DNA from: Schlesneria paludicola DSM 18645
Lineage (GTDB): Bacteria; Planctomycetota; Planctomycetia; Planctomycetales; Planctomycetaceae
Reading direction: 5' to 3'
Length of the DNA stretch: 64,000 nt
NCBI RefSeq assembly: GCF_000255655.1
Contig: NZ_JH636434.1
Span: forward strand, 1,166,045-1,230,044
In this document: piece after piece, positions 1 to 8,700 of the stretch
Numbering within the stretch: position 1 is the stretch's first letter
Layout: every line of letters begins with the position of its first letter
The notes under the pieces: generated by a model
What the model was told of the DNA's origin: nothing
Databases searched by the model: none
What the model saw: the letters and a program-made list of their open reading frames with translations, nothing else
Program-made: the position numbers and the translations under genes

Positions 1-1862
1 TCATCGGCGGACTCGGAAATGACAAGCTTACCGGCAACACGCTCGACAACACCTTCACCAGCGGCGGCGGGACTGATACCTACTACTTCAACGCCTCGTC
101 GCAGCTCGGTGCCGATACGATCATCGACAGCACAACCAAGGGAACGATCGACTTCACCGGAAGCACGCCTGGGGTCACCCTGAACCTGGGATCGACGGCC
201 CAGCAGAACGTCAATTCAAACCTCAAGCTGACACTTTCATCCGCCACCGGCATTCAGAATGTCATCGGCGGACTCGGAAACGACAAGTTCACCGGTAACG
301 CACTCGATAATACCTTCACCAACGGTGGAGGGATTGATACTTACTACTTCAACACCTCTTCGCAGCTCGGCGCGGACACCATCATCGACAGCACCGGTAG
401 GGGGACTATCGACTTCACCGGAAGCACGCCTGCGGTCACCGTGAATCTGGGATCTCCCGTACAGCAGAACGTCAATTCAAATTTGAAATTGACGCTTTCA
501 TCCGCCACCGGAATCCAGAATGCCATCGGCGGACTCGGAAACGACAAGTTCACCGGAAACGCACTCGATAATACCTTCACCAACGGTGGCGGAGTTGATA
601 CGTATTACTTCAATACCTCTTCGCAGCTAGGTGCCGACACTATCATCGACATCACCGGCAAGGGGACCGTTGACTTCAGCGGAAGCACGCCTGACGTCCG
701 CCTCAATCTAGGACTGGCGGCGCAGCAGATCGTGAACGCCAATTTGAAATTGACGCTTTCGTCCGCCACGGGAATCCAGAACATCGTTGGCGGACTCGGA
801 AATGACAAGCTGACCGGCAACACGCTCAACAACACCTTCACCGGCGGCGGCGGAGCTGATACCTACTACTTCAATACCTCCTCGCAACTCGGCGCGGACA
901 CCATCATCGACAGCACCGGTAAGGGGACCATTGACTTCACGGGAAGCACACCTGGAGTCAGCCTGAACCTGGGATCGACGGCACAACAGAACGTCAATTC
1001 AAACCTCAAGCTGACGCTCTCATCCGCCACCGGAATCCAGAATGTGACTGGCGGGATCGGCAATGACAGCCTGACGGGCAATGGGCTCGCCAATACAATC
1101 GTCGGTGGTGATGGCGAGGATATCCTCGTCGGTGGAACAGGTGACACGCTATCAGGTGGGGATGGCAACGACAGTTTGTATATCAACACCACGAGCAGCC
1201 ACACCCTGGTCAGTGGATTGGGTGGTGGAACGACGACCGTCGTCGATGGAGGGAACGGGCGCGATTGGATTGAGGTGATGGGGAATTTTCCGGGCACCGC
1301 CAATTCCGTCCTGATTGATTCCGGAAACCTCAACTATACAGGTACGTCACCCAACCCCAATCCGCGTACGGCCGCCGGCAGCAAGACATGCGAAACCGTG
1401 TATGTCCATGATGCGCTCATCGACGGATTACTGCAGGTCACCGGTGCACAGGACGGAGTGAACGCCAACAACTCGGTTTACGTCTCATCATCGACGGCCG
1501 GAAACCTGAGCGTCACCCTGGGGAACGGAAGTGATCTTTACACACAACAACTCTGCAAAATTCTAGGCAACGCCACAATCCAACTGGGCGGCGGCAACAA
1601 CTACGCCTATATCGCTGGACTCACGACAGCAACGGTCGCAACTTTGCCCAATACAATCACAGGCAATTTGCAGGTGACTGGCGGCGCAGGCGATGACCAG
1701 ATCATCCTGGATCACGTTTCCGTGCAAGGAACTGTTCGAATTGACGGAGGCGCCGGCGGCACAAATGTGATCGGAATCAAATCGAGTTCGCTGATAAAAT
1801 CAAACGTAACTCTGTTAAACTTCACCAAAGCAAATCAGTATGGAGACTACTTTACGCCATAA
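1..1862 (+). CDS. RTX-like repetitive surface protein, 5' end outside window
   Basis: The reading frame is open from the first bases of the window, so this is the C-terminal ~620 residues of a larger protein. Residues up to about position 1046 are tandem 87-residue repeats, each with a GGLGNDKLTGN-type motif, a DTYYFNTSSQLGAD segment and a SATGIQN segment. Around 1105-1190 come hemolysin-type glycine/aspartate nonapeptides (GGDGEDILVGG, SGGDGNDSLYI), which in RTX proteins bind calcium in parallel beta-roll turns. The last ~220 residues are a Gly/Asn/Thr-rich beta-type region with no motif I recognise. I infer an extracellular or cell-surface structural or adhesive protein, probably exported. 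No catalytic domain is visible in the part present, and the N-terminus is needed to name it further. Confidence 0.85.
   Translation, partial: IGGLGNDKLTGNTLDNTFTSGGGTDTYYFNASSQLGADTIIDSTTKGTIDFTGSTPGVTLNLGSTAQQNVNSNLKLTLSSATGIQNVIGGLGNDKFTGNALDNTFTNGGGIDTYYFNTSSQLGADTIIDSTGRGTIDFTGSTPAVTVNLGSPVQQNVNSNLKLTLSSATGIQNAIGGLGNDKFTGNALDNTFTNGGGVDTYYFNTSSQLGADTIIDITGKGTVDFSGSTPDVRLNLGLAAQQIVNANLKLTLSSATGIQNIVGGLGNDKLTGNTLNNTFTGGGGADTYYFNTSSQLGADTIIDSTGKGTIDFTGSTPGVSLNLGSTAQQNVNSNLKLTLSSATGIQNVTGGIGNDSLTGNGLANTIVGGDGEDILVGGTGDTLSGGDGNDSLYINTTSSHTLVSGLGGGTTTVVDGGNGRDWIEVMGNFPGTANSVLIDSGNLNYTGTSPNPNPRTAAGSKTCETVYVHDALIDGLLQVTGAQDGVNANNSVYVSSSTAGNLSVTLGNGSDLYTQQLCKILGNATIQLGGGNNYAYIAGLTTATVATLPNTITGNLQVTGGAGDDQIILDHVSVQGTVRIDGGAGGTNVIGIKSSSLIKSNVTLLNFTKANQYGDYFTP
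3..1046 (+). repeat. Four consecutive 261-bp (87-codon) coding tandem repeats
   Basis: The boundary around the ATCGGCGGACTCGGAAA-like motif recurs at 3, 264, 525, 786 and 1047, a constant step of 261 bp, i.e. exactly 87 codons. The repeats keep the reading frame and are highly similar at the DNA level. The array continues upstream of the window. Similarity at DNA level suggests recent duplication or ongoing homogenisation. Confidence 0.9.
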
Positions 1863-1948
1863 GGAATCGGAGCATCAAAGCCGAGGTTCGCGCCCTTAAT
1901 GAGGAATCGCCTCGATGTCCTTCGTTCAATCAATGATCTGAGAAAATA

Positions 1949-1986
1949 CGACGACCCTGGCAGCCATCTGATTGCCGGGGTCGTCG
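1949..1986 (-). terminator. Hairpin downstream of the minus-strand beta-barrel gene
   Basis: CGACGACCC-x-GGCA at 1949-1962 pairs with TGCC-x-GGGTCGTCG at 1973-1986. Read on the minus strand the stem is followed by TATTTTCT, a weak U-rich tract, and it lies 24 bases after the stop of the minus-strand gene. It is probably that gene's terminator and may also stop the convergent plus-strand gene. Confidence 0.6.
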
Positions 1987-2009
1987 CGATAGAACGACTT
2001 TGCGATCTG

Positions 2010-3767
2010 CTAGAACTGGGCTCGCCCCAATCGTGTCAGCGGCGAACTATTCCCGCCACCGAAGTACCAGTTGAACATCGCGCGAACTTCACCCGCGAAT
2101 TGCCTGTCGACTCCCATCCCCAAGGGTGTCGTATATCCCACGGTCAAAATCTTGTTTCGACCGAAGATCATATTCGCGCCGATCACGGCATTCAAAACCT
2201 CGATATTCGAAAATGACTGGCCATAGATGGCAAAACCATTGTTGTCGCGAATCACATCCCCGCTCTGCAACGATCGGTTGTAGTGAAGTTCGGCAAGCGG
2301 TGAGAATCCCGTCAGCCCCGTGGGGCCGGGTGTCTGCGTTCGGTACGCCCAGTAACCCGCGCTCAGACTCGCATACAAAAATGAGGCATCTTGAAACGAT
2401 CCGATCCGGCCGAGTGCTCCCGAGGATGTTGAACCATCGAGACTCGTATTGCTATAAACTCGATTCCCATTGGTATCGAAGTCAAACTGGAGAAGACCCT
2501 GGGAATAGAATCGATCGTTGGGCGTATAGACTCCACCCACAAACGGCAGCAAGTGCACCGCATCGTTCGAAATATGCAAGGTCTGAATTGATCCCGAATA
2601 GGCATTGACATTATTGGCTGTTGGCAAGCTCATCCCCATCCCTGTCGAATACGCAAATGTCCTCGACTGAAAAAGGAGCGCTTTGGCATAAATTGTCATG
2701 TTCCCAAATTGCAGATCCGTCGGATTCGCAACGCCAGTCGTCGTATCGACATTCGAAGTGAGTGTCGATGCGAAGGGGATTCGAACTTCCACCGACGCAC
2801 GTTGATTGAAGAACGTTTTTTCGAACCCCGGTGTATATCGACTGACATTCACTCCGTTCGCTGCGATTTGAGCATTGTCGAAATAGCTGTAATTGAAAAA
2901 GACCCTGTCACGGGGAATCGGACTTGATCCTTCGGCGAGCTTGGTGCGGCCGGTCGTGAGTGCGGGATCGAGCCCCCCAATCGTCGATTGACGGACCACG
3001 TCATAGACCTGGTACTGCCCAGGATTCGGTGGGACCACGATCGTTGGCGGATTGATCAGAACCGATTCTTGTCCCGAATGTGCCGTCAGAACCAAATGCT
3101 CTTGCCCCAATGCATTGAGGTTCGTCGCTGTCCCGGTAGCAACGTCACCGGTCGTCTGAAACTCGTGGGGCACTCCCCCCAACGACGTCAGCATCAAGTA
3201 TTGCGAGGGATCAGTGGGGTTCAGCACGGCCTGACCAATGATTCCGTTCACAACGGACGAGCCCGTCATACTTCCACCGAAGAAGTCCCCCAAAAATGGA
3301 ACATCCGTCGAATTGCGAGCGAGCCCTTGAAACGCAGGGCCTTGGTTCGGTGCGTTATTGCCTTGGGCATAGGCGGGCGGCGTCTCGATCTGCTGTGGCA
3401 TCGAGGGTGTCGCTGGAGGCAAAGGTGCCGTCGACGAATCCATACCTGGTAACAATGGAACGGCGGTATTCCCCAAAGTGTTTGTGCATCCCGGTGAACT
3501 CGGCAACACACAAGCACTCGTCCCACCTTCTTGCGTGCTGGCCGGAGTCAGCTCGCGATCAAAGATTTCCTCGTCAGTGAGACGCTTGTGAGGCGGGGCG
3601 GCCTCGTCCGTATTTTGTGCCCGTACCCGCACCGCAGCTATGTCACTCTTGCGTGTCTTCGAGGTCGTCTTCCCCGCTCCGTAGGCATCTGTTGATGAGC
3701 CAATCATCCCGCTGACAATCGCCCAAGGCAAAACACAAGTGAATCCTGGAAAACGAATCCTCTTCAT
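2010..3767 (-). CDS. Secreted protein, putative outer-membrane beta-barrel
   Basis: A 585-residue protein with an N-terminal signal peptide (MKRIRFP then a hydrophobic stretch ending near DAYGAG, residues 1-29). The middle contains IPRDRVFFNYSYFDN, a motif I associate with planctomycete outer-membrane-type proteins. The C-terminal half alternates polar and aromatic residues (YAKALLFQSRTFAY, LHYNRSL, FNWYFGGG) and ends in phenylalanine, as in many beta-barrels. The N-terminal third is Pro/Thr/Gln-rich and probably disordered. Start: an ATG at 3767 with GGGAG eight bases upstream is preferred over the GTG three codons earlier. Function is unknown; the barrel is inferred from composition, not homology. 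It shares strand with the HEAT/YHS gene upstream, separated by a strong hairpin. Confidence 0.7.
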   Translation of the reverse strand: MKRIRFPGFTCVLPWAIVSGMIGSSTDAYGAGKTTSKTRKSDIAAVRVRAQNTDEAAPPHKRLTDEEIFDRELTPASTQEGGTSACVLPSSPGCTNTLGNTAVPLLPGMDSSTAPLPPATPSMPQQIETPPAYAQGNNAPNQGPAFQGLARNSTDVPFLGDFFGGSMTGSSVVNGIIGQAVLNPTDPSQYLMLTSLGGVPHEFQTTGDVATGTATNLNALGQEHLVLTAHSGQESVLINPPTIVVPPNPGQYQVYDVVRQSTIGGLDPALTTGRTKLAEGSSPIPRDRVFFNYSYFDNAQIAANGVNVSRYTPGFEKTFFNQRASVEVRIPFASTLTSNVDTTTGVANPTDLQFGNMTIYAKALLFQSRTFAYSTGMGMSLPTANNVNAYSGSIQTLHISNDAVHLLPFVGGVYTPNDRFYSQGLLQFDFDTNGNRVYSNTSLDGSTSSGALGRIGSFQDASFLYASLSAGYWAYRTQTPGPTGLTGFSPLAELHYNRSLQSGDVIRDNNGFAIYGQSFSNIEVLNAVIGANMIFGRNKILTVGYTTPLGMGVDRQFAGEVRAMFNWYFGGGNSSPLTRLGRAQF

Positions 3768-3840
3768 CAACGTCACTCCCTTTTATTCTGATCGGCCGGT
3801 CAGTCGGCTCTGCAATTTCGAACTGTTGGTGATTCGCATT

Positions 3841-3882
3841 GATCGATGTACGTCTGAGATCCGTCTCGGACGTACATCGATC
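3841..3882. repeat. Near-perfect 19-bp inverted repeat, 4-base loop
   Basis: GATCGATGTACGTC-T-GAGA (3841-3859) is repeated inverted at 3864-3882, with one T.G wobble on the plus strand. It lies between two minus-strand genes, downstream of the HEAT/YHS gene and upstream of the beta-barrel gene. No U tract follows on either strand, so it is an unconventional terminator, an mRNA-stabilising hairpin or a binding site. Confidence 0.7.
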
Positions 3883-3918
3883 AAACAGTTGGCCTGGATC
3901 TCCGATTTTCAGGTCGAC

Positions 3919-5304
3919 CTACCGTGTACCACTCACAGTCTTGATGGTCGTTTCCGATGTCCTCAGCACGAATCTCTGCGGGTTGTTCTGGAACGTTTCC
4001 CAATTTTCCTTCGTGACGAATAAGTAGAACTGGTCGTTGTGCTCCCGAAGGATCTGGCCGTCCGCCATCTGCCGCCCGTTCAACCATTCGACCGGATCGA
4101 GCCCCCCATATGCCGGCGCATAGCATTTCGGATTCTCATCAAACGAGGCCTTTGCCTGAGCACTCGAGAAATAGTACGTTCGATCTTCAAAGGTCGACGA
4201 GAACCGCGGATCTGTCGGCATTACCTGGCGAGCCTTGAGCGCCACGATACACCTGCCCCGAAGGCCCGGAACAATCGGCGCCGTCACCGATTCAGGGGTG
4301 GCCTTTAAGAGTGGGATTGCGACCGCGGAACTCTGGATCAACTGTGATGTCGCCACTTGACCTTCAGCCGCTCTCGGCGACTGGCGTGGAATTGAGGTCG
4401 TTTTGTCGGGGGTGACTTCGTTCTCGTTGGACGGTTCGACTTCGCCGCTCTCCTTGGTCCGATTCTCATCTTGGGTCCCGTCCACTGGCGCGGGATCGAC
4501 GGGCGGCAATGCGTATCCATCAGAGTACGACTTGAAGAGGCACATCCCTTCACTCGCCGCCTCACGCACTCGTTCCGAGGGCTCAATCCAACAACATTCG
4601 TCGTCTTTCTCAGACGCCACTTTCGCCAATGCCTTCATGACTTTCTCGTTGGCACATCCGCGGCAGCAGTCATATCGCTGTTCCTCGGACTCGCGATCGC
4701 GATACGCCTTTCGTGCCTGCTTTTTCGCCGGCCCTTTGGCTTCTCGAATCAACTGCTTCTCACCATTTTTGGCATGCCGTTCGGTCGCGCGAACAATCTG
4801 CTTGCGATTCGAACACGTCTCACATTCGCAGGCCGTGTTGATGTTGCAGCAACCGCGAGTCAGCATGTTTCGCAGCGCCATCACGGCTTCATACCGCACG
4901 ATCTCGGAAGGATCTTCCAACATCGTTGCAATCAGCATGTCCTGTGCCTGTGGATAGGTCACACAATCGAGTGTTCCCAGGTAACGCACGGCTTTGACAC
5001 GATTTGGAACGTCAAGTTGAACCGCACGGATCCCGGCGGCCATCCCTTTCAATGAATCGGGAGGCGCCGCTGTGAACGGTGGCTTCAGCAGCGGATCGGT
5101 GATCCGAATTTTCTTCGCCAACGCCATCGGACTCGCAGTCAGCCAGTCACACAGTGTCGGCTTAATGTCAGGACTAGTGAACGCCGGCGCAGGAGGAACG
5201 GGTGCTCCATCTGCTGCAGTAATTGAACTGGATCCGGACAAAATCTGAAGGCCAACGGCCACACAGGCGATCGGCAAATTCGTTCCACGGGGAAAAATCG
5301 GCAT
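3919..5304 (-). CDS. Secreted HEAT-repeat protein with C-terminal YHS-like domain
   Basis: A 461-residue protein with a signal-peptide-like start (residues 1-31, ending SSSITAADG). Residues ~90-150 carry HEAT-type helices (NRVKAVRYLGTLDC, EDPSEIVRYEAVMALRNML). The next ~100 residues contain cysteine clusters (RGCCNINTACECETC and DCCRGCANE) within a charged helical stretch. A Pro/Glu/Thr-rich linker follows. Residues ~350-425 look like a YHS-type domain: GRCIVALK, YYFSSAQAKASFDENPKCYAP, then GGLDPVEWLNGRQ. YHS domains are small, often metal-associated modules. Start: AGGAGG eight bases before ATG 5304 is an excellent ribosome site. The metal role is inferred. A YHS-like pair recurs in the thioredoxin gene at 48.4 kb. 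Confidence 0.75.
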   Translation of the reverse strand: MPIFPRGTNLPIACVAVGLQILSGSSSITAADGAPVPPAPAFTSPDIKPTLCDWLTASPMALAKKIRITDPLLKPPFTAAPPDSLKGMAAGIRAVQLDVPNRVKAVRYLGTLDCVTYPQAQDMLIATMLEDPSEIVRYEAVMALRNMLTRGCCNINTACECETCSNRKQIVRATERHAKNGEKQLIREAKGPAKKQARKAYRDRESEEQRYDCCRGCANEKVMKALAKVASEKDDECCWIEPSERVREAASEGMCLFKSYSDGYALPPVDPAPVDGTQDENRTKESGEVEPSNENEVTPDKTTSIPRQSPRAAEGQVATSQLIQSSAVAIPLLKATPESVTAPIVPGLRGRCIVALKARQVMPTDPRFSSTFEDRTYYFSSAQAKASFDENPKCYAPAYGGLDPVEWLNGRQMADGQILREHNDQFYLFVTKENWETFQNNPQRFVLRTSETTIKTVSGTR

Positions 5305-5774
5305 TCAGCGGGCCTCCTTGCTCAAGAATGCATATCCACGTGTACATAATCGGACTGCCTTGTTCAGTCATCTCAGACACTTTAGTATGACCAGCAGAGT
5401 TATCGCTGGCGTTACAGATTACCGATTCGTAATGAATCATCGGCAGATTCAGCGGGTTGTAACTGCATAATTACGGCGGATTTGGCTGCACGAACGACCG
5501 ATTGCCTCCAAACCAAAAGGAAGTTCTGAACTCGCGTATATAACAACCTCACTTCGCGAAGTATCCTCAAGAGAAGAAAACTGAACAAAAGCCACTAACT
5601 CAAGCAACTTCTGAGATCTCCTGACGATCATTCAAAGCCCGTCTTCGATTGCGATCCAGTCAGGACGAAGGTGAGGCACTGCGATGCCGAGCCTCGACTC
5701 ACTCGAACCCGAAAAACGGAATCATGCGTTGCAACGATAGACTGTTGGAGCATCAAACCCCAATCGACCCGTCG
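5305..5774. other. Divergent intergenic region
   Basis: About 470 bases between the minus-strand HEAT/YHS gene and the plus-strand WD40 giant. It is AT-richer than its neighbours (especially 5400-5640) and presumably holds both promoters. I could not pick a convincing -35/-10 pair and see no repeat or RNA gene. Confidence 0.5.
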
Positions 5775-8700
5775 ATGAACTTGCCACACACCGTCGAGCA
5801 GGCTTGCGGGCAATGCACGAGGCGCTGTCAGCGTCGCATGGCTCTGCCGCTCGTGATCGCTTTCCTGCTGAGCGCACTTGCGTCGTTCGAATTGTTCGCG
5901 GATGAATCGCTTCTGCCCCCAGCCGGTGGTGCTCCGGTCCTGCGTCTGGAAACGAATGGGCCTCGAAGTCACGTCAACGCGCTCGAATTCTCTCCCGATG
6001 GCAAACGGCTCTATTCAGTTGGCTGGGACAAGGCCGTTCAAATCTGGGACCAGAACGACGTCGGAAAATTTCAATATAACCCCAAGGCCACTCTGCGGAC
6101 TCCCATCGGGCCCGGGATTCATGGGCAGTTGTTTACACTCGCCACGACCGAGGATGGCCGGTGGCTGGCAACCGCAGGAGTGGGGCTGGTGCGAGAACTT
6201 GCCGGCGAACGGGAATCTGGATGGATTCAACCTGCGGGCAATCTGAGCCTCGAATCACAATTGGACTACGGCCTGATCTATGTCTTCGACACTCTGACGG
6301 GAACGACAAAACTGTTGCGAGGGCACCGTGGGAATGTATGGTCGCTGGCATTCGCCCATGGCCGTCCGCCAGCGGCACCAAGCCTGGTCTCCATCGCAGA
6401 GGATCGCACGGATGACCTGACCAAGTTCGTGCCCACGGTGCGACTCTGGGATGTCGTGACCTCGTCCGAAATCACCCAACTCAAAGCGGTGCCGAACCTC
6501 GAAGGGAAGGCCTGGGGCCCCCTTCCAAACCTCGATGGAGCACAGCCGGGGCTGACGGCATGGACCACGGGCCCTGACCGCAACGAGGCTCGTGTCGCAC
6601 TCGCATGGGGCGACAACCAGTTTCGAGTCTGGGATACCAAGTCTGGTCAGGTGTCGGTCATTCAGGCGTCAAAATCGACCTGGACAGTTTTGCCACTGGA
6701 CCGCAAACGAGAACGAATCCTGACGGGCGGAAATTCGCAACTCGGGGTATGGCAACTCGCCAATACACCAGCAGGCCATCTGGCGGCATTAAGCAGTACT
6801 CAATTTCAAGATTCACAAATCGAATCCTTACGTGGACAACGGATGGATGGAAACGTGAGTGCCGCCGCATTGATTCCTTCGACGAACACACAACCAGCCC
6901 GCGCCGCATTCGTCGTGACACGATTCGACACGATTCCCTATTCCTATCGCCTACTGATTGCGACCACGGATTCTCCCATTCAGGCGATTCGAGAAATCGA
7001 ACTTCCCTGGACAGGAATCAGACGCCCGTCGATTGCCGTATCTCGGGATGGCCGGTCACTGGCCCTTGCCGGACACGAGCGAGCGGAAATCGAGGTCTAT
7101 GCCACGGAGGATTTGATCGGCGGCAAGCCCCTCAATCCACAGCGTCTCGGAAGCGAAGCTCTGCGATTCCAGGATGCCCAGTTTGTCCGATGCGACGATC
7201 GATGGGGTTTGCGATTGAGCCAGTCTCGTCGGGGCGACGCCGAAAGTCCCAATACCAATCCCATGATCTTTGACATCAATCATCGAGACATCCAATCTCC
7301 AAATGCACAATGGCGCGTTGCCAATGTCACGAAGTCTGGCTGGTCTGTCGTGGACTATAGGACACCGGGCAAGGTCATCGTCAATCGCCCCGACGATTCC
7401 AAGAATCTTGAATTGTCATTGGATGATCAATTCGCTTTGACTGCGATTGCCTTCTGCCCCAAGCCATTTGGTTGCCCGGTTCCTCTACTTGCCATTGCGT
7501 CTCAACGGCAAGGCGAATCGCGTTTGCAATTGTTCAATGGGGCCACTGGAGAGCATGTCCGCCAATTCACCGGGCACACAGAAGTCATTCGATCGTTGTC
7601 GTTTTCTGAGGACGGGCGCATGCTCCTCTCGGCCGCCGACGATCGAACGGTCAGTGTTTGGACGATCGTCGATCTGGCCGAGAGGAACCTTGGCAAACGA
7701 GGCATGATCCGGGGGCTGAGCGTTCAGGAAATTGCGAACAAACTGGTCGTCAAAAGCACGCATCCGGAAATCGATTTGCGACGCGAGGATGAGATCGTCG
7801 CAGGAGTCCAGCAAGGTGAGGTCGTTGAATTTGGCTCAAAGAAAGAATTCCATAAATTCATTCGAGATCGAAAACCAGGAGAAACGGTCGAGTTCACAGT
7901 CCGGCGCGATGGACAGGTCAAGGCGATGACGTGCCCCGTTGATCAGGCAATCGACGAAGCCAAGCCATTGTTCACATTGTTTGTTATCCCCTCTGAGAAT
8001 GGACCTGAGTGGGAATGGATCGGTTGGAATCCACTGGGATTCTTTGATTCGCGCGGCGACCGCATCGATCAATGGCTGGGCTGGCACTTCAACACCGGCG
8101 AGCCGGAACGACCCGCGACGTTCGCGGTCGTGGGCGAGTACCGTGACAAATTCTTCAATCGTGGAATGCTGCAAAAACTGATCGAACTGCAAAAACTTCC
8201 GCCCGCTCAACCGATCGCACCCGACGAACCCAAAGTCACATTCTTTCTGCGTCATCCAGATGGAACGCCACTTCGACTCGACTACGACGACGTCCCGCAA
8301 CTCGAAACCAATCAAGTTGAAATCGTCGCTGAAGTGAACGGTGTCGCTCCACGGAGAATGCACGAGATCAAATTGCAAGTTGTGGTTGAAAACAATGACC
8401 GTTCGAACCAGACCACCATCAACTTCCAGCGTGATCGTGAATCAGAAGATTGGGTCGCCAATCTCACGAACTATCCCTGGACTCGTGGTCCACACAGACT
8501 GGTCGTCCAACTCGAAACATCGGAGCGAACGGTCCGATGTATTGGCCGCGCGGACTATCATCCCGCCGCCCCCGAAATCGATTGGAACATTGACCCAACC
8601 TGGAAGCGAGATTTCAAGGCGGCGGAAATCACCGTCAATGCCACAGTTACACCAACCGGCGATGAGGCGGACGTTCAACTACTCTTGCTACGACCTGGAA

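Noticed and set aside
3-1046. Regular spacing considered as a CRISPR-like array
   Set aside because: Units are 261 bp, keep one open reading frame and have no unique spacers, so they are coding tandem repeats.
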